DNA of 64,000 bases from Rhizobium sp. (lineage in GTDB: Bacteria; Pseudomonadota; Alphaproteobacteria; Rhizobiales; Rhizobiaceae), in the NCBI GenBank assembly GCA_027533385.1, contig JAPZUE010000029.1:62001-126000 (forward strand), given 5' to 3'. Positions 16,174 to 27,207 of this stretch are shown one piece after another. Numbering within the stretch: the stretch's first letter is position 1; the number at the start of each line of letters is the position of its first letter. The notes under the pieces are model-generated. The model had not been told where the DNA came from, searched no databases, and was given only the letters and a program-made list of their open reading frames with translations. The position numbers and the translations under genes were made by a program.

Positions 16174-17114
16174 GGGCCTACCTTCCGGGTTTGCGATAGG
16201 AAGACGGTTTCAAGATCAGGCTTGATCCACTTGGCCTCGTGAATGCGTACGCCGGAACTTACCAGCGACTGGATCAACTCAGGCACGTCATGCCGCTCCA
16301 CACGCACATAGACGCCATCATCACCGGCTTCGGCCTGATCGCCGAGGCGGGCCAGCAGGAGCTCCGGCGCTTCGACCTGCAGCCAGAAACGTCCGTCTCT
16401 GTCGAGCAGGTCGGCCACTGCACCTTCGGCAACAAGCATTCCGCGCTGCAGGATGGCAACCCGGTCACAGACCCGCTCCACCTCGTCCAGCAGATGGCTG
16501 GAGAGGAGGACAGTCAGTCCGTCGCGATGCGCCAGATCACGGATGAGCGCCCGCATCTCCAGAATGCCGTCCGGGTCCAGACCGTTGGTCGGCTCATCCA
16601 GCACGATCGCCTCTGGTTGGCCGATCAAGGCGCAGCCGATCCCCAGGCGTTGTTTCATACCGAGCGAGAAGCCGGACACGGCCTTGTCGGCAGCCGCCTC
16701 AAGCCCGATACGCCTCAATACCGGCTCCACGAGCGAGGCCATTCCACGGGCACGCGCCAGCATTTGCAAATGCTCCCGGGCCGTAAGGAAGGGATAAAAG
16801 CTCGGCGCTTCGATCAGCATGCCAAGACGGCTGCGATCGGTCGGTGTGGCCGACGCCCCGAAGATCCGGACCTCGCCACTGTCAGGTCTCAGCAGCCCGG
16901 CGAGAATTCGCAGCAACGTGCTCTTTCCGGCCCCGTTCGGGCCAAGCAGGCCATAGACAAGTCCCCGAGGGATGGCGAGGCTCAGGCCGTCGAGTGCCTG
17001 GACGAGCCCACCACCACGGCCAAAGCCCTTGCTGACGGAGACGAAAGCGATCGCAGGCTCTGCGACCGCGCTGGCGGGCGATCGCGCCTCCGGTTTCTGC
17101 GCCTGTGCTGACAT
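16170..17114 (-). CDS. ABC transporter ATP-binding protein
   Basis: 314 residues. Walker A GLLGPNGAGKSTLLRILAGL at about 56-75, signature FSLGMKQRLGIG, Walker B EAIVLDEPTNGLDPDG and the H-loop SSHLLDEVE are all present, so the ATPase should be active. The approximately 85-residue C-terminal extension matches CcmA/DrrA-like exporters (WLQVEAPELLLARLGDQAEA and onward). It is the first gene of the two-gene exporter operon, upstream of the permease. Confidence 0.93.
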   Translation of the reverse strand: MSAQAQKPEARSPASAVAEPAIAFVSVSKGFGRGGGLVQALDGLSLAIPRGLVYGLLGPNGAGKSTLLRILAGLLRPDSGEVRIFGASATPTDRSRLGMLIEAPSFYPFLTAREHLQMLARARGMASLVEPVLRRIGLEAAADKAVSGFSLGMKQRLGIGCALIGQPEAIVLDEPTNGLDPDGILEMRALIRDLAHRDGLTVLLSSHLLDEVERVCDRVAILQRGMLVAEGAVADLLDRDGRFWLQVEAPELLLARLGDQAEAGDDGVYVRVERHDVPELIQSLVSSGVRIHEAKWIKPDLETVFLSQTRKVGP

Positions 17115-17212
17115 CAGGTCTTCCCTGTTCCCGGTGCTAAATCGACGATTGGGGTCTGGATTGCGCGTCTATAAGGCAAGCCGTGGACATCCCGATCACC
17201 ACACAAAAAGAA

Positions 17213-17242
17213 AGATCCGCCGGGGATAGCACCGGCGGATCT
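17213..17242 (-). terminator. Terminator after the large Ala/Pro/Glu-rich gene
   Basis: Perfect 11-bp stem AGATCCGCCGG (17213-17223) / CCGGCGGATCT (17232-17242) with an 8-base loop. Read on the minus strand it is followed by TTCTTTTTG. It lies 25 bases past the stop of the 17267-19765 gene and also behind the divergent ABC operon start. Confidence 0.85.
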
Positions 17243-17266
17243 TCAGAAAAACAAGCGGGCCACGCC

Positions 17267-19765
17267 TCAGTTGGCCGGCGCGGCGGGCGCGAGCGCTGCC
17301 CATTCGCGGATCACCTGGTCGAAGACATTCGTCCCCGTGGTGCCCTTGTCGAGCGTGATCAGCGCGCGTCGACCGTTGCGGTAGGTGACGGGAATGTCGA
17401 TCCAGGCACGCGTGGACATCAGTTCCAGATTGCGCCTGACCACATCCTCGAAGTCGTTGAGCGCAACCAGATAGGTATCGTCGGTAACCTTGGCGGTCAC
17501 GGCCACCAGAGGATCGCCACGATCCTGTTCCGTCCGCTTCATCGCGATCCGTTGCAGGTTCTCGATCGCACCACCTTCAAAATCCGGCGGCACGGAGAAG
17601 ACCACCTCAATGATGTGGCTGGCCGGCAGCGAGTTGTCGGTATTGCGCTTGAAGGTCAGGAGAGCAGAGATACCCCGCTCGGGAATGTTGATCCGGCCCT
17701 GAATCTGCGGGTCGGGACGCCCGTCGGCACCGTTTTCGCGCACCGCCGCCCAGGTGATCGAGCCAGGTACGGCAACCGGTGTCGCCTGGCCGATGCGCTC
17801 TTCATAGAGGAAGAGCTTCTCGCCACCGGCAAGGGCTGCGGTATTGGCGGCGGTCCCCGGCGTCTGCGTGGCGGCGGCACCATTGGTCGCCGCCGGCGGA
17901 TCGGTCGGCTCAACGGTCGAAGCCACGGTCTGGGCCGATACGGAACGGCCCTCAGCAGGCGCGCCCGCGATCGGCGCGGAACCCGCGCCCTCGTCCACTT
18001 CCGTCCCATCCGGACGAAGCCGCTGGGTGAATTTCTGGCCGGCTGACGGGTCTGCGGCGGGCGGCGTGGCCGTTGCAGGTGCAGCCGCCGTTTCTGCCGG
18101 CGCCTCGGGCGTGGCAGGCGTTGCGTCGGGCGTTTCCGTCGTCGTCGTCTGAGCCGGTGCAATCTCGCCGGTCAGATTGGCAACCATGCTGCCGATCTGA
18201 TCACGCATGCTCCAGGCGAGATAACCACCACCGCCCAACACGACGAGGACCAGAGCACCGATGATCGCAGGGGCGAAGTTGCGGCGCTTCTTCGGCTCCA
18301 GACGATAGGCCGGCTGCTGGCCATAACCACTGACCAGTGCTTCCATCCCGTCGGACTGGCTGGCGATATCGACCAGCGCGCCCTTGGCCGTCGGGGCAAA
18401 GCTGTCGATATGCTCGTCCCATTCGCTGGCCGGCACGGCTGCGCCAGACGTCGAACCGGCGGCGCGCTTATCCGAACCATCCTGATCGGCATGCTCCTGG
18501 AACCACTGGCTGAAATCGTCGGCATCGATCGCAGGGGCGGCAGGCGCGGATGCGAGTTTGCCAACGACGACGGGATCGGCATCCGGCAGGGTCAGGCCCT
18601 CGGGAGCCACATAGTCGCGGCTGGCCTCGACCCGCACCGGCTCCTCATAGGCGGGAAACTCGTCGGTTGGCGTGTAGGATACTGCCGCCGGCCCGGTGTC
18701 GATCTCCGGCAGCTCGGGAACGCGGTTTGCAGCCGTCTCGGTTGCAGCCGGCATGTCCCAGCTCGCAGCCGGAATGGTCGGAACGGGATCGAGCGCGCGG
18801 CTCTGCAACCAGTCTTCGACCGAATCGACGCGGACACCGGCGTCACGCGGCTCGGGCTCGCGATAGGCTTCGGGTTCGACCGTCTCGACGACCGGGGGCT
18901 CTGCGACGACAGGGGCAGCCTCCTGAGGCGCCACGACATCCCATGCCGGTTCTCCCGCAAGAGGCTCCTCCTCCCGCGACCAGGTTTCCTCGGCGGTGGG
19001 CGCGTCGACATAGGGCGCTGCAGCGGCCTCTACCTCGCGCTCCTGTGCGGCCTGAGGCTCCGGCTCGTAGCTTCGCACAGGCTCTTCCGGAACAGGATCT
19101 GCGGAAGGGCTGGCATAAAGGGCCTCGTAGTCGGCTTCCCGTTCGTGGCGACCAAAGCTCGGTTCGGTCGCCCAGGAGGAGGCCTCCGGCGAGACCGTCT
19201 CGACGACCGGCGCAGCAACAGGCTCTTCGGCAACCGCAGCAGGCTCATCGGCCACAACAGCTGCCGCCGGCTCGGCCATATGGGCATCGGCCCAATCATC
19301 ACCGGTCACGACAGGCGCAGGTTCGACCGAAGCGGCCGCGGGGGCAGGAAGGACGTCTTCGACAGGTTCAGGCGCGACAAAGCTGTCATGCGCCACCGGC
19401 GCGGGCGCGGGCTCAGCCACAGGTTCGGGCTCAGCAACGGGTTCAGGCTGCGGCTCGGCCCAGACAGGCGCGGATGCGGCAACGGTCGCTGCCGTCACTG
19501 CGGCCGCGGCAGGCGCCACCGGGGCCTGGGGCTCTTCTTCGAGCGGGGGAAGTGCATCGGCATGCTCTGCCTCGACTTCCCGGATAGCCGCATCGAGCTT
19601 GTCCAGCTGACGCTGCAACATGTGCTCGGGCGGGCGCGGTGACATGTTCTCGAGCTGCCGAACGACAGCGGCGCGGGCTTTTTCATAGACCCGCGCGCGC
19701 ATCTCCGGAGTATTGTTCGACAGGCCATCCACGGCCCGTCGAATCACAGCGATAAAGTCAGCCAT
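17267..19765 (-). CDS. Large Ala/Pro/Glu-rich single-pass membrane protein, unknown function
   Basis: 832 residues from ATG 19763-19765 (the frame extends 13 codons further), with AAGAGAAAG upstream. Residues about 1-65 form a conserved-looking helical segment (MADFIAVIRRAVDGLSNNTP, then EMRARVYEKARAAVVRQLEN). About 70-500 is low-complexity, rich in Pro, Glu, Ala and Val. One membrane helix follows (AIIGALVLVVLGGGGYLAWS, about 513-532), then a Thr/Ala/Pro linker. A folded C-terminal domain of roughly 180 residues follows (GEKLFLYEERIGQATPVAVP through FDQVIREWAALAP). It is downstream of purA on the same strand. It looks like a rhizobial cell-envelope protein with an extracytoplasmic sensor or structural domain; no function can be named. 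Confidence 0.8.
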   Translation of the reverse strand: MADFIAVIRRAVDGLSNNTPEMRARVYEKARAAVVRQLENMSPRPPEHMLQRQLDKLDAAIREVEAEHADALPPLEEEPQAPVAPAAAAVTAATVAASAPVWAEPQPEPVAEPEPVAEPAPAPVAHDSFVAPEPVEDVLPAPAAASVEPAPVVTGDDWADAHMAEPAAAVVADEPAAVAEEPVAAPVVETVSPEASSWATEPSFGRHEREADYEALYASPSADPVPEEPVRSYEPEPQAAQEREVEAAAAPYVDAPTAEETWSREEEPLAGEPAWDVVAPQEAAPVVAEPPVVETVEPEAYREPEPRDAGVRVDSVEDWLQSRALDPVPTIPAASWDMPAATETAANRVPELPEIDTGPAAVSYTPTDEFPAYEEPVRVEASRDYVAPEGLTLPDADPVVVGKLASAPAAPAIDADDFSQWFQEHADQDGSDKRAAGSTSGAAVPASEWDEHIDSFAPTAKGALVDIASQSDGMEALVSGYGQQPAYRLEPKKRRNFAPAIIGALVLVVLGGGGYLAWSMRDQIGSMVANLTGEIAPAQTTTTETPDATPATPEAPAETAAAPATATPPAADPSAGQKFTQRLRPDGTEVDEGAGSAPIAGAPAEGRSVSAQTVASTVEPTDPPAATNGAAATQTPGTAANTAALAGGEKLFLYEERIGQATPVAVPGSITWAAVRENGADGRPDPQIQGRINIPERGISALLTFKRNTDNSLPASHIIEVVFSVPPDFEGGAIENLQRIAMKRTEQDRGDPLVAVTAKVTDDTYLVALNDFEDVVRRNLELMSTRAWIDIPVTYRNGRRALITLDKGTTGTNVFDQVIREWAALAPAAPAN

Positions 19766-19824
19766 CAGCACTTTCTCTTGAAAGCCGGCCCGCCATGCCG
19801 GCAAAATTTCAATAAAATCCTAGA

Positions 19825-21123
<1,299 letters not shown>

Positions 21124-21311
21124 CTCATAATCCTGTATATCGCGCAGCGCCTGCGCCCTACCCAAACCCGCGCATCTATACTGTGTTGTTTTTTGGGAAT
21201 CGACCCCTCTTGACGGGCGATTTGGCTTTTTACGTGACAAAGCATGCCCCCTCGCCTATTTCGAAGGCAATTCGCGCCGTGACGGACCGGGGGGGGAGCA
21301 AGGTTCGTCAC

Positions 21312-22241
21312 ATGGCGTCTGCATGCAGGGAAGAGACGCCTTTGCCCATTCGCGCTTACACCTTTCTCGTTATCACCACGCTGCTCTGGGGCGGCAATAC
21401 GATTGCCGGCAAGCTGGCGCTCGGCCATGTCAGCCCGATGGTTCTGAGTTTCGGCCGCTGGGCGCTTGCGACCGTCATCATCGCTGCGATCTCGATCCCG
21501 CAGATCCGCAAGGACTGGCCGGTTCTGAAGGCCAACTGGAAGCTCCTCGTCTTCTACGGTGCGGTCGGCTACGCCGCGTTCAACGGCTTTCTCTACACGG
21601 CGCTCAAATACACGAGCGCCGTCAATGGCGCGATCGAACAGGGCGCGATCCCGGTCCTGATCTTCGTCATCAATTTCCTGCTGTTCCGCATTGCCGTCTC
21701 CGCGATCCAGATCCTCGGCTTCCTGATCAGCTTCATCGGGGCGGCAGTCACCGCTTCTCATGGCGATCTGCAGACCCTGCTGACCCTGACGCTAAACTAC
21801 GGCGATCTGCTGATGTTGTTTGCCGGCATTTCCTACGCAGTCTACACCGTCTCGCTGCGCTGGAAGCCGCCCGTCCATTGGAAAAGCCTGATGGCCGTCC
21901 CGGCACTGGCCGCCGCAATCACCTGTCTGCCGCTCATGTGGTGGGAAGCCGGTCGTGGCGAGCTCATCATGCCCGACACCCAGGGCTGGCTGATCATCCT
22001 CTATGCCGGCCTTTTCCCCTCGCTGATCTCGCAGATCCTCTACATCAAGGGTGTGGAAGGCATTGGCGCCAACCGCGCCGGCCTCTTTATCAATCTTGTG
22101 CCGGTCTTTGGCACGCTCCTGTCGATCACCATCCTCGGTGAAAAACTGGAAGTCTTCCATATCGTGGCGCTGGTGCTCGTCCTCGGCGGCATCGCCATTG
22201 CCGAATGGGGCAAGCCGGCAGCGGACAAGCCGAAATTCTGA
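21312..22241 (+). CDS. EamA/DMT-family transporter
   Basis: 309 residues from ATG 21312; TTG 21342, with GGAAG upstream, is an alternative that begins directly at PIRAYTFLVITTLLWGGNTI. Ten predicted membrane helices are arranged as two EamA repeats (about 12-145 and 160-300). RxaT/YdcZ-like exporters of this type move small metabolites such as amino acids; the substrate here is unknown. It is divergent from purA and convergent with the phosphatase gene. Confidence 0.88.
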   Translation: MASACREETPLPIRAYTFLVITTLLWGGNTIAGKLALGHVSPMVLSFGRWALATVIIAAISIPQIRKDWPVLKANWKLLVFYGAVGYAAFNGFLYTALKYTSAVNGAIEQGAIPVLIFVINFLLFRIAVSAIQILGFLISFIGAAVTASHGDLQTLLTLTLNYGDLLMLFAGISYAVYTVSLRWKPPVHWKSLMAVPALAAAITCLPLMWWEAGRGELIMPDTQGWLIILYAGLFPSLISQILYIKGVEGIGANRAGLFINLVPVFGTLLSITILGEKLEVFHIVALVLVLGGIAIAEWGKPAADKPKF

Positions 22242-22259
22242 TCGTTCGGGCCTTTAGAA

Positions 22260-23021
22260 TCAGCCGACCGAGAGGATCTTCACCTCGCCGGCCTGCAGCC
22301 GCGCGGCGGTTAGACGTCCGGTGCGGTAGCAATGCGTGTCGAGGCTGACGCGATCGGGGCCAACATGCGGATCGCGCATCGGCGTATGTCCGTGGAAGAC
22401 GCGGACCGGTAAGCCGGGCCCCAGGTCAAGAAAGGACCGCCTGATCCACATCAGGTCGTCGTCGGTCTGCTCCGCGAGCGGACGCCCCGGCCGGATACCG
22501 GCATGCGCAAAGACGTCGCTCCCGATCGTCAACAGCACCGGAAGCGTTCGAAGAAACTCGAGATGGCTGGCGGGAATGGCAGCACGGATTGCCTCGCGAT
22601 GGAGATGTCGGTTGATGCCCGGTCCAGAGCTCGACACATCTACCCCATAGGATGCAAAGGTCGTGTCAGCCCCATGATCGAGAACCCAGTCTCCGGAGGG
22701 ATCGGCTTCGATGAAGGCGAGAAAGGCATCGTCGTGATTGCCGCGAAGGCAGACACGATCAAAGCCGGCAGGTGCCGAAGCCGTCAGGTGATACAAGACC
22801 GCCGACGACTTCGGGCCGCGATCGACATAGTCACCCAGCATGACGATCAGCTTTCGTCCGTCGATTGAGGCCGCATCGGACTTGATGACCTCCTCCAGCG
22901 CGAGGAGGGCGTCAAAGCATCCATGCACGTCCCCCACGGCATAAATCGCGTCATAATGCGAAGGCTCGACCACCACGCGTGGGGGCCGACCGGCATCGGC
23001 AGTGGTGAGCCCGTCATCCAT
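22260..23021 (-). CDS. PPP-family metallophosphoesterase (serine/threonine phosphatase-like)
   Basis: 253 residues from ATG 23019-23021, preceded by GAGAGACGAG. The calcineurin-like motifs are complete: AVGDVHGCFDALLALEE, VMLGDYVDRGPKSS, CLRGNHDDAFLAFIE, FAHAGIRPGRPL and FHGHTPM. The GDVHG-GDYVDRG-RGNHD signature groups it with bacterial PPP phosphatases and ApaH-like enzymes, so the substrate may be phosphoprotein or dinucleoside polyphosphate. The upstream extension to 23129 is not needed. Confidence 0.88.
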   Translation of the reverse strand: MDDGLTTADAGRPPRVVVEPSHYDAIYAVGDVHGCFDALLALEEVIKSDAASIDGRKLIVMLGDYVDRGPKSSAVLYHLTASAPAGFDRVCLRGNHDDAFLAFIEADPSGDWVLDHGADTTFASYGVDVSSSGPGINRHLHREAIRAAIPASHLEFLRTLPVLLTIGSDVFAHAGIRPGRPLAEQTDDDLMWIRRSFLDLGPGLPVRVFHGHTPMRDPHVGPDRVSLDTHCYRTGRLTAARLQAGEVKILSVG

Positions 23022-23078
23022 GATTTCTCGTCTCTCTGTGAATCCGGTGGTGATGGAGAAAAGCGCAGCCATACGGAA

Positions 23079-23103
23079 AAGGCCAGCCCCGTTCTGGGGC
23101 TGG
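23079..23103. terminator. Hairpin terminator after the 23130-23510 gene
   Basis: Ten-bp perfect stem GGCCAGCCCC / GGGGCTGGCC with a 5-base loop, 27 bases beyond the minus-strand gene. On that strand it is followed by TTTTCCG. It precedes the phosphatase start at 23021. Confidence 0.75.
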
Positions 23104-23129
23104 CCTCGTATCGTGTCGCTCTGGCGCAA

Positions 23130-23510
23130 TCAGGGCGTGGTGTTTGGCGTCGCGCCCGGTGTCGGCGTGCCCGGCGTAGCGCCGCTCGGAGCGGGGCTCG
23201 CCGGTGCGGGATCGGCATTGCCGGCCGGCGGTGTCGTCGCGTCGCTCGGCTGCGTCGGCGTATCCGCAGGCGGCGTGGCAGGCGCGGTGGCGGCCGGTGC
23301 GTCAGCCGGCGGGGCAGCCGGCGTGCTGCTTTCGGTGGTCGCCGGTGTCGTGGTATCCGCAGCGTCGTTGCCACCGAAGACGAAGAAAGCGCCGGCGGCG
23401 ATCACGACGACCAGCAAGACGGCGATGCCCCAGGTCGCGCTGCTGCCGGCAGATGTCTGCTGGGTGACGTGCGGACGCTGATCGAGGCGTGGATCAGGAC
23501 GTGGGTCCAT
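23130..23510 (-). CDS. Small membrane-anchored Pro/Thr/Ala-rich protein
   Basis: 126 residues. A cytoplasmic N-terminus (about 1-27, MDPRPDPRLDQRPHVTQQTS) is followed by one membrane helix (about 28-45, GIAVLLVVVIAAGAFFVFGG) and an 80-residue low-complexity periplasmic tail of Pro, Thr and Ala. Composition resembles flexible cell-wall-spanning linkers. No catalytic domain is visible and the function is unknown. Confidence 0.65.
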   Translation of the reverse strand: MDPRPDPRLDQRPHVTQQTSAGSSATWGIAVLLVVVIAAGAFFVFGGNDAADTTTPATTESSTPAAPPADAPAATAPATPPADTPTQPSDATTPPAGNADPAPASPAPSGATPGTPTPGATPNTTP

Positions 23511-23591
23511 GGTGTTTCCTCCTGGATCGGGCGACCGGCCGCGAAGCGGTCGGCTTGAGCCCTGTTGTTGATGAAAAGCTGAAGGCGCTGC

Positions 23592-23990
23592 TTACTGCAC
23601 GACGCCGACGACCACATAGGTCTGCGGGTCGACGATGACGCGCTGGTTGTTGACGATCGCATAGGCATAGGCCGGGTCTTCCGGGATCGTCGTCAGCACG
23701 ATTTCCTTCGGCAGCGGCTCACCGACGACGACCTGCCGTTCGATGACAACCGGCTGGGTCGGGATCGGCTGCTGCTGCACATAGGTGACGACCTTCGGCG
23801 GCGGCGGAGCAACAGCGGTTCCGGCAATGGCGCCGACGACGCCACCGACTGCAGCACCGACCGGACCACCGACAATGGCACCGGTCACGGCACCGCCTGC
23901 AGCACCTGTCACAGTGCCTTCCTGTGCGAGGACGGGCGTCGCGACGACACCAAGTACGACGGCTCCGAGAGCGATAATCTTCGTAGTCAT
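23592..23990 (-). CDS. Secreted glycine-rich DUF1236-type protein
   Basis: 132 residues from ATG 23988-23990. The signal peptide MTTKIIALGAVVLGVVATPV is cleaved near AQ-E. A Gly/Ala/Val-rich segment follows (GAAGGAVTGAIVGGPVGAAV, a glycine-zipper-like region at about 25-60). The C-terminal portion (PLPKEIVLTTIPEDPAYAYA, then NNQRVIVDPQTYVVVGVVQ) resembles the DUF1236 repeat common in rhizobial periplasmic proteins. Function unknown; probably periplasmic or outer-envelope. Confidence 0.78.
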   Translation of the reverse strand: MTTKIIALGAVVLGVVATPVLAQEGTVTGAAGGAVTGAIVGGPVGAAVGGVVGAIAGTAVAPPPPKVVTYVQQQPIPTQPVVIERQVVVGEPLPKEIVLTTIPEDPAYAYAIVNNQRVIVDPQTYVVVGVVQ

Positions 23991-24238
23991 GGCTTCATCC
24001 TTTCCGTTGGCTGCCATTGTCGGAAAGAACGGAGTTCACGGGAAATTGTTCCGCGACACTGCTTTAAGCCAGAACTGCAAACCATTGTAAAAACAGACTG
24101 AAATAAGGCAAAGGCGCAGTATTTGAGGCAGGATTTACCGGAAGTGGCAAACAAAGACCGTCACGGAGAAGCCTGGCTCAACGGCGTGAACGACCGCCAA
24201 TCAAGCCTTCTCAACGCTGTCCGGCACTGTCCCGGAGC

Positions 24239-25666
24239 TTAGCTGCCCCAGCCGACAATGCCCTTGATTTCCAGGAAGTCGTGAATGCCCCAGTCGGCAT
24301 ATTCGCGTCCGTTGCCCGACTGCTTGTAGCCGCCGAAGGGTGCCGACGTATCCCAGTCGGGATAGTTGAGATAGACCGAGCCCGCCCGCATGCGGGAAGC
24401 CACGCGCCTGGCATGCTCGATATCCTCAGACTGGACATAGGCCGCAAGCCCGTAGACCGTATCATTGGCGATTTCGATGGCCTGGTCTTCCGTCTCGTAG
24501 GGCAGGATCGACAGGACCGGCCCGAAGATTTCCTCCCGCGCAATCGTCATGTCGGGGGTGACATGGCCGAAGACCGTCGGGCGAATGTAATAGCCGCGAT
24601 TCAACCCCTCTGGCCGCCCGAGACCACCGGTGACCAGAAGCGCCCCCTCTTCGATGCCGAGTTCGATCAGCCGCTGGATCTTGTTGTACTGGATATCGCT
24701 GACCACGGGACCAAGAACCGTATCCTCGGCCTTCGGGTCACCCACCTTGTGAGCCTCGGCCGCCTCGCGGGCGATATGCAGCGCCTCGTCATGCCGGTCG
24801 AACGGCACCAGCATGCGGGTCGGCGCATCGCAGGACTGGCCGGAATTGCCGAAACAGCCTTCGACCCCCTTGCGTACCGCCGTCTCGAAATCCGCATCCG
24901 GCAGGATGATATTGGCCGACTTGCCGCCCAGCTCCTGCGCCACGCGCTTGACCGTCTCCGCCGCCGTCTTGGCAACGATAATGCCGGCCCGCGTCGAGCC
25001 GGTGAAGGACACCATATCGACATCCCGATGGCCGGCCATCACCTGCCCGACCTCGGAACCGCGGCCATTGACGAGGTTGAAGACGCCCTTCGGTGTGCCG
25101 GCGGCTTCCATGACTTCGGCAAACACGAGCCCGGAGATCGGCGCGATCTCGGAGGGCTTCAGCACCACGGTACAGCCGGCAGCAATCGCCGGCGCGACCT
25201 TGCACACGATCTGGTTCAGCGGCCAGTTCCACGGCGTGATCAGGGCGCAGACCCCGATCGGCTCCCTGACGATCCGCGTGGTGCCGCGCTGTTCGGAAAA
25301 CTCGAAGTCCTTGAAGGCGGCAATCGTTGCTTCAAGATGCGCCCGGCCAGCCCAGGCCTGAGATTCACGCGCAAAGGACAGGGGCGCGCCCATCTCCTGA
25401 CTGACCGCCTGGGCAATATCCTCGAAGCGCTCGTTATATGCATCGAGAATACGCTCCAGAAGAGCAAGACGCTCGGTCCGGTCGGTGACGGAGAAGGTCA
25501 AGAACGCGGCCTTGGCTGCGGCGACCGCACGATCCACATCCGCCCGCCCGCCGACGGAGATCGTGGTGAAAGGCTCTTCGGTCGACGGGTCGATCACATC
25601 GAGAAGCGCCGGCTCCACCGGATCGACCCAGGCACCGTCGATGAAGAACTTCAAATGCTTGGACAT
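24239..25666 (-). CDS. NAD-dependent aldehyde dehydrogenase
   Basis: 475 residues, full-length ALDH. Catalytic Glu lies in AQELGGKSANIILPDADFET, catalytic Cys in FGNSGQSCDAPTRMLVPFDR, and the NAD-site TPWNWPLNQI is present. GQSCDAPTR replaces the more usual GQCC/GQTC, but the nucleophile is conserved. The next gene upstream on the same strand is a flavin amine oxidase, which suggests oxidation of an amine followed by oxidation of the resulting aldehyde. The 111-base gap between them leaves co-transcription open. Confidence 0.92.
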   Translation of the reverse strand: MSKHLKFFIDGAWVDPVEPALLDVIDPSTEEPFTTISVGGRADVDRAVAAAKAAFLTFSVTDRTERLALLERILDAYNERFEDIAQAVSQEMGAPLSFARESQAWAGRAHLEATIAAFKDFEFSEQRGTTRIVREPIGVCALITPWNWPLNQIVCKVAPAIAAGCTVVLKPSEIAPISGLVFAEVMEAAGTPKGVFNLVNGRGSEVGQVMAGHRDVDMVSFTGSTRAGIIVAKTAAETVKRVAQELGGKSANIILPDADFETAVRKGVEGCFGNSGQSCDAPTRMLVPFDRHDEALHIAREAAEAHKVGDPKAEDTVLGPVVSDIQYNKIQRLIELGIEEGALLVTGGLGRPEGLNRGYYIRPTVFGHVTPDMTIAREEIFGPVLSILPYETEDQAIEIANDTVYGLAAYVQSEDIEHARRVASRMRAGSVYLNYPDWDTSAPFGGYKQSGNGREYADWGIHDFLEIKGIVGWGS

Positions 25667-25777
25667 GGGAGCTCCAGCGGAGAAGGAAACATATATTCGG
25701 CACTATTGGTCACATGTCTCGACGCGGCAAGCACGCAAGAGGGTGGGCTCAGCCTTTCCCCAACCAGAATCGGGACT

Positions 25778-27052
25778 TCAGCGCTCCAGGCCATCGAGCA
25801 ATCTGTACCAGGCAATATGTGCGGCGACCCCGAGACGCCGGAAACGATGCAGCGGGATGGCACGCAGCGGCGTGATCGGCAGCGGCAGGTCATCCGGATT
25901 TCCGCTGGCGACATACCGTGCAAGCGGTTCTCCCAGCGCCACCATCAGGCCAATACCGCGGCCCTGACAGCCTACGGCCATCAGAAGCCCCGGTCTGGGC
26001 TCGTGCAGATGTGGCAGATGATCGGCCGTAATGGCGACACGCCCGAACCAGCGGTGGGCGATCGGCACGCGAGACAGCATGGGAAAGAGCCGATGCAGAG
26101 CCCGCTCCAGATGCAGCCAATCACCCGCAGAGCGGGGCGGACGCATGGGGCCGCGTCCGCCCAGCACGAGACGCCCATCGGGACTGCGGCGGTAATAGAC
26201 GATGATCCGGCGGCTGTCCGATACGGCCTGCCCGCTCGGCAGGATGATTTCGAACTCCGGTGACAGCGGCTCCGTGGCAATCTGGAAGGAATGCATCCAG
26301 ACAAGACTTTCAGCGAGATCCGCAACCAGCCCGTCCGAATAGGCATTCGTCGCGACCAGGACCTTTCGCGCCCTGATCGACCGACCCGAGCGAGTATCCA
26401 CCCGCCAGAGGGAACCGTCGGCACGAAGCGATGTAGCGGGGTCGTTGCACACCAGGGCCGTACCGGCTTCTGTCGCAACGCGTGCCAGTTCATGCACCAA
26501 AGCCAGGGGATTGACGACACCGGCGCGGCGATCGATGAAGCCGCCGCGATAGCCCTCGGCACCGGTCAAAAGCGCGATATCCGCGCGATTGAGAAGTGCC
26601 ACATCCGCCCCTTCGGCCCGCCATTGACGATTGCGCTGCACGGCCGCCTGCAAGGCCGTCTCGCTATGCGCCGCCTGGATCCAGCCGTTGCGCCGATGCT
26701 CGACATCCAGCGCGTCCCGGGCAATCAGGTCGAAGACCGCATCGGCCGTACCGGCAGAGAACGCGATGAGCCTCCGTCCGGCAGCCTCTCCAAACTGTCC
26801 GATCAGGGTTTCCGGATCCTGCTTCAGGCCCGGGATGACCTGACCGCCGTTGACACCGGAGGCGCCGTTGCCGATGGCTCCGGCCTCGATCACCTGTACG
26901 GAGAGACCGCTGCGCGCGGCATGCAAGGCAGTCGACAATCCCTGGTAACCGGCACCGATCACAGCCAGATCGACATCGCCCTCCGCAAAGCGCTCGGGGA
27001 TGGGCGAAACGGGTCGGCGCCACACGGGCGAAGCCGAGACTGCGGATGGCAT
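25778..27052 (-). CDS. FAD-dependent amine oxidoreductase (DAO/PuuB-OrdL family)
   Basis: 424 residues. The FAD motif VDLAVIGAGYQGLSTALHAA lies at about 27-46, and NGASGVNGGQVIPGLK is typical of the gamma-glutamylputrescine/DadA-like DAO branch. The C-terminal FAD closure is VGCQGRGIGLMVALGEPLAR. Together with the downstream aldehyde dehydrogenase it resembles a PuuB-PuuC style polyamine or amino-acid catabolic pair; substrate assignment is inference. Its promoter must lie in the A+T-rich 27053-27207. Confidence 0.85.
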   Translation of the reverse strand: MPSAVSASPVWRRPVSPIPERFAEGDVDLAVIGAGYQGLSTALHAARSGLSVQVIEAGAIGNGASGVNGGQVIPGLKQDPETLIGQFGEAAGRRLIAFSAGTADAVFDLIARDALDVEHRRNGWIQAAHSETALQAAVQRNRQWRAEGADVALLNRADIALLTGAEGYRGGFIDRRAGVVNPLALVHELARVATEAGTALVCNDPATSLRADGSLWRVDTRSGRSIRARKVLVATNAYSDGLVADLAESLVWMHSFQIATEPLSPEFEIILPSGQAVSDSRRIIVYYRRSPDGRLVLGGRGPMRPPRSAGDWLHLERALHRLFPMLSRVPIAHRWFGRVAITADHLPHLHEPRPGLLMAVGCQGRGIGLMVALGEPLARYVASGNPDDLPLPITPLRAIPLHRFRRLGVAAHIAWYRLLDGLER

Positions 27053-27207
27053 AAAGATGAGACCTGATCACGATCAATGAAATCGTGCAGCAATCTGCCC
27101 GCCCTTCAGGGAGCGCACAATAAACGTCAGGCTGTAATTTATTCGCGCGGTAGAATGATCGATTACTTACTTAAGGCCATATCGAAAAATGCAATTGAAC
27201 TTAGCAA

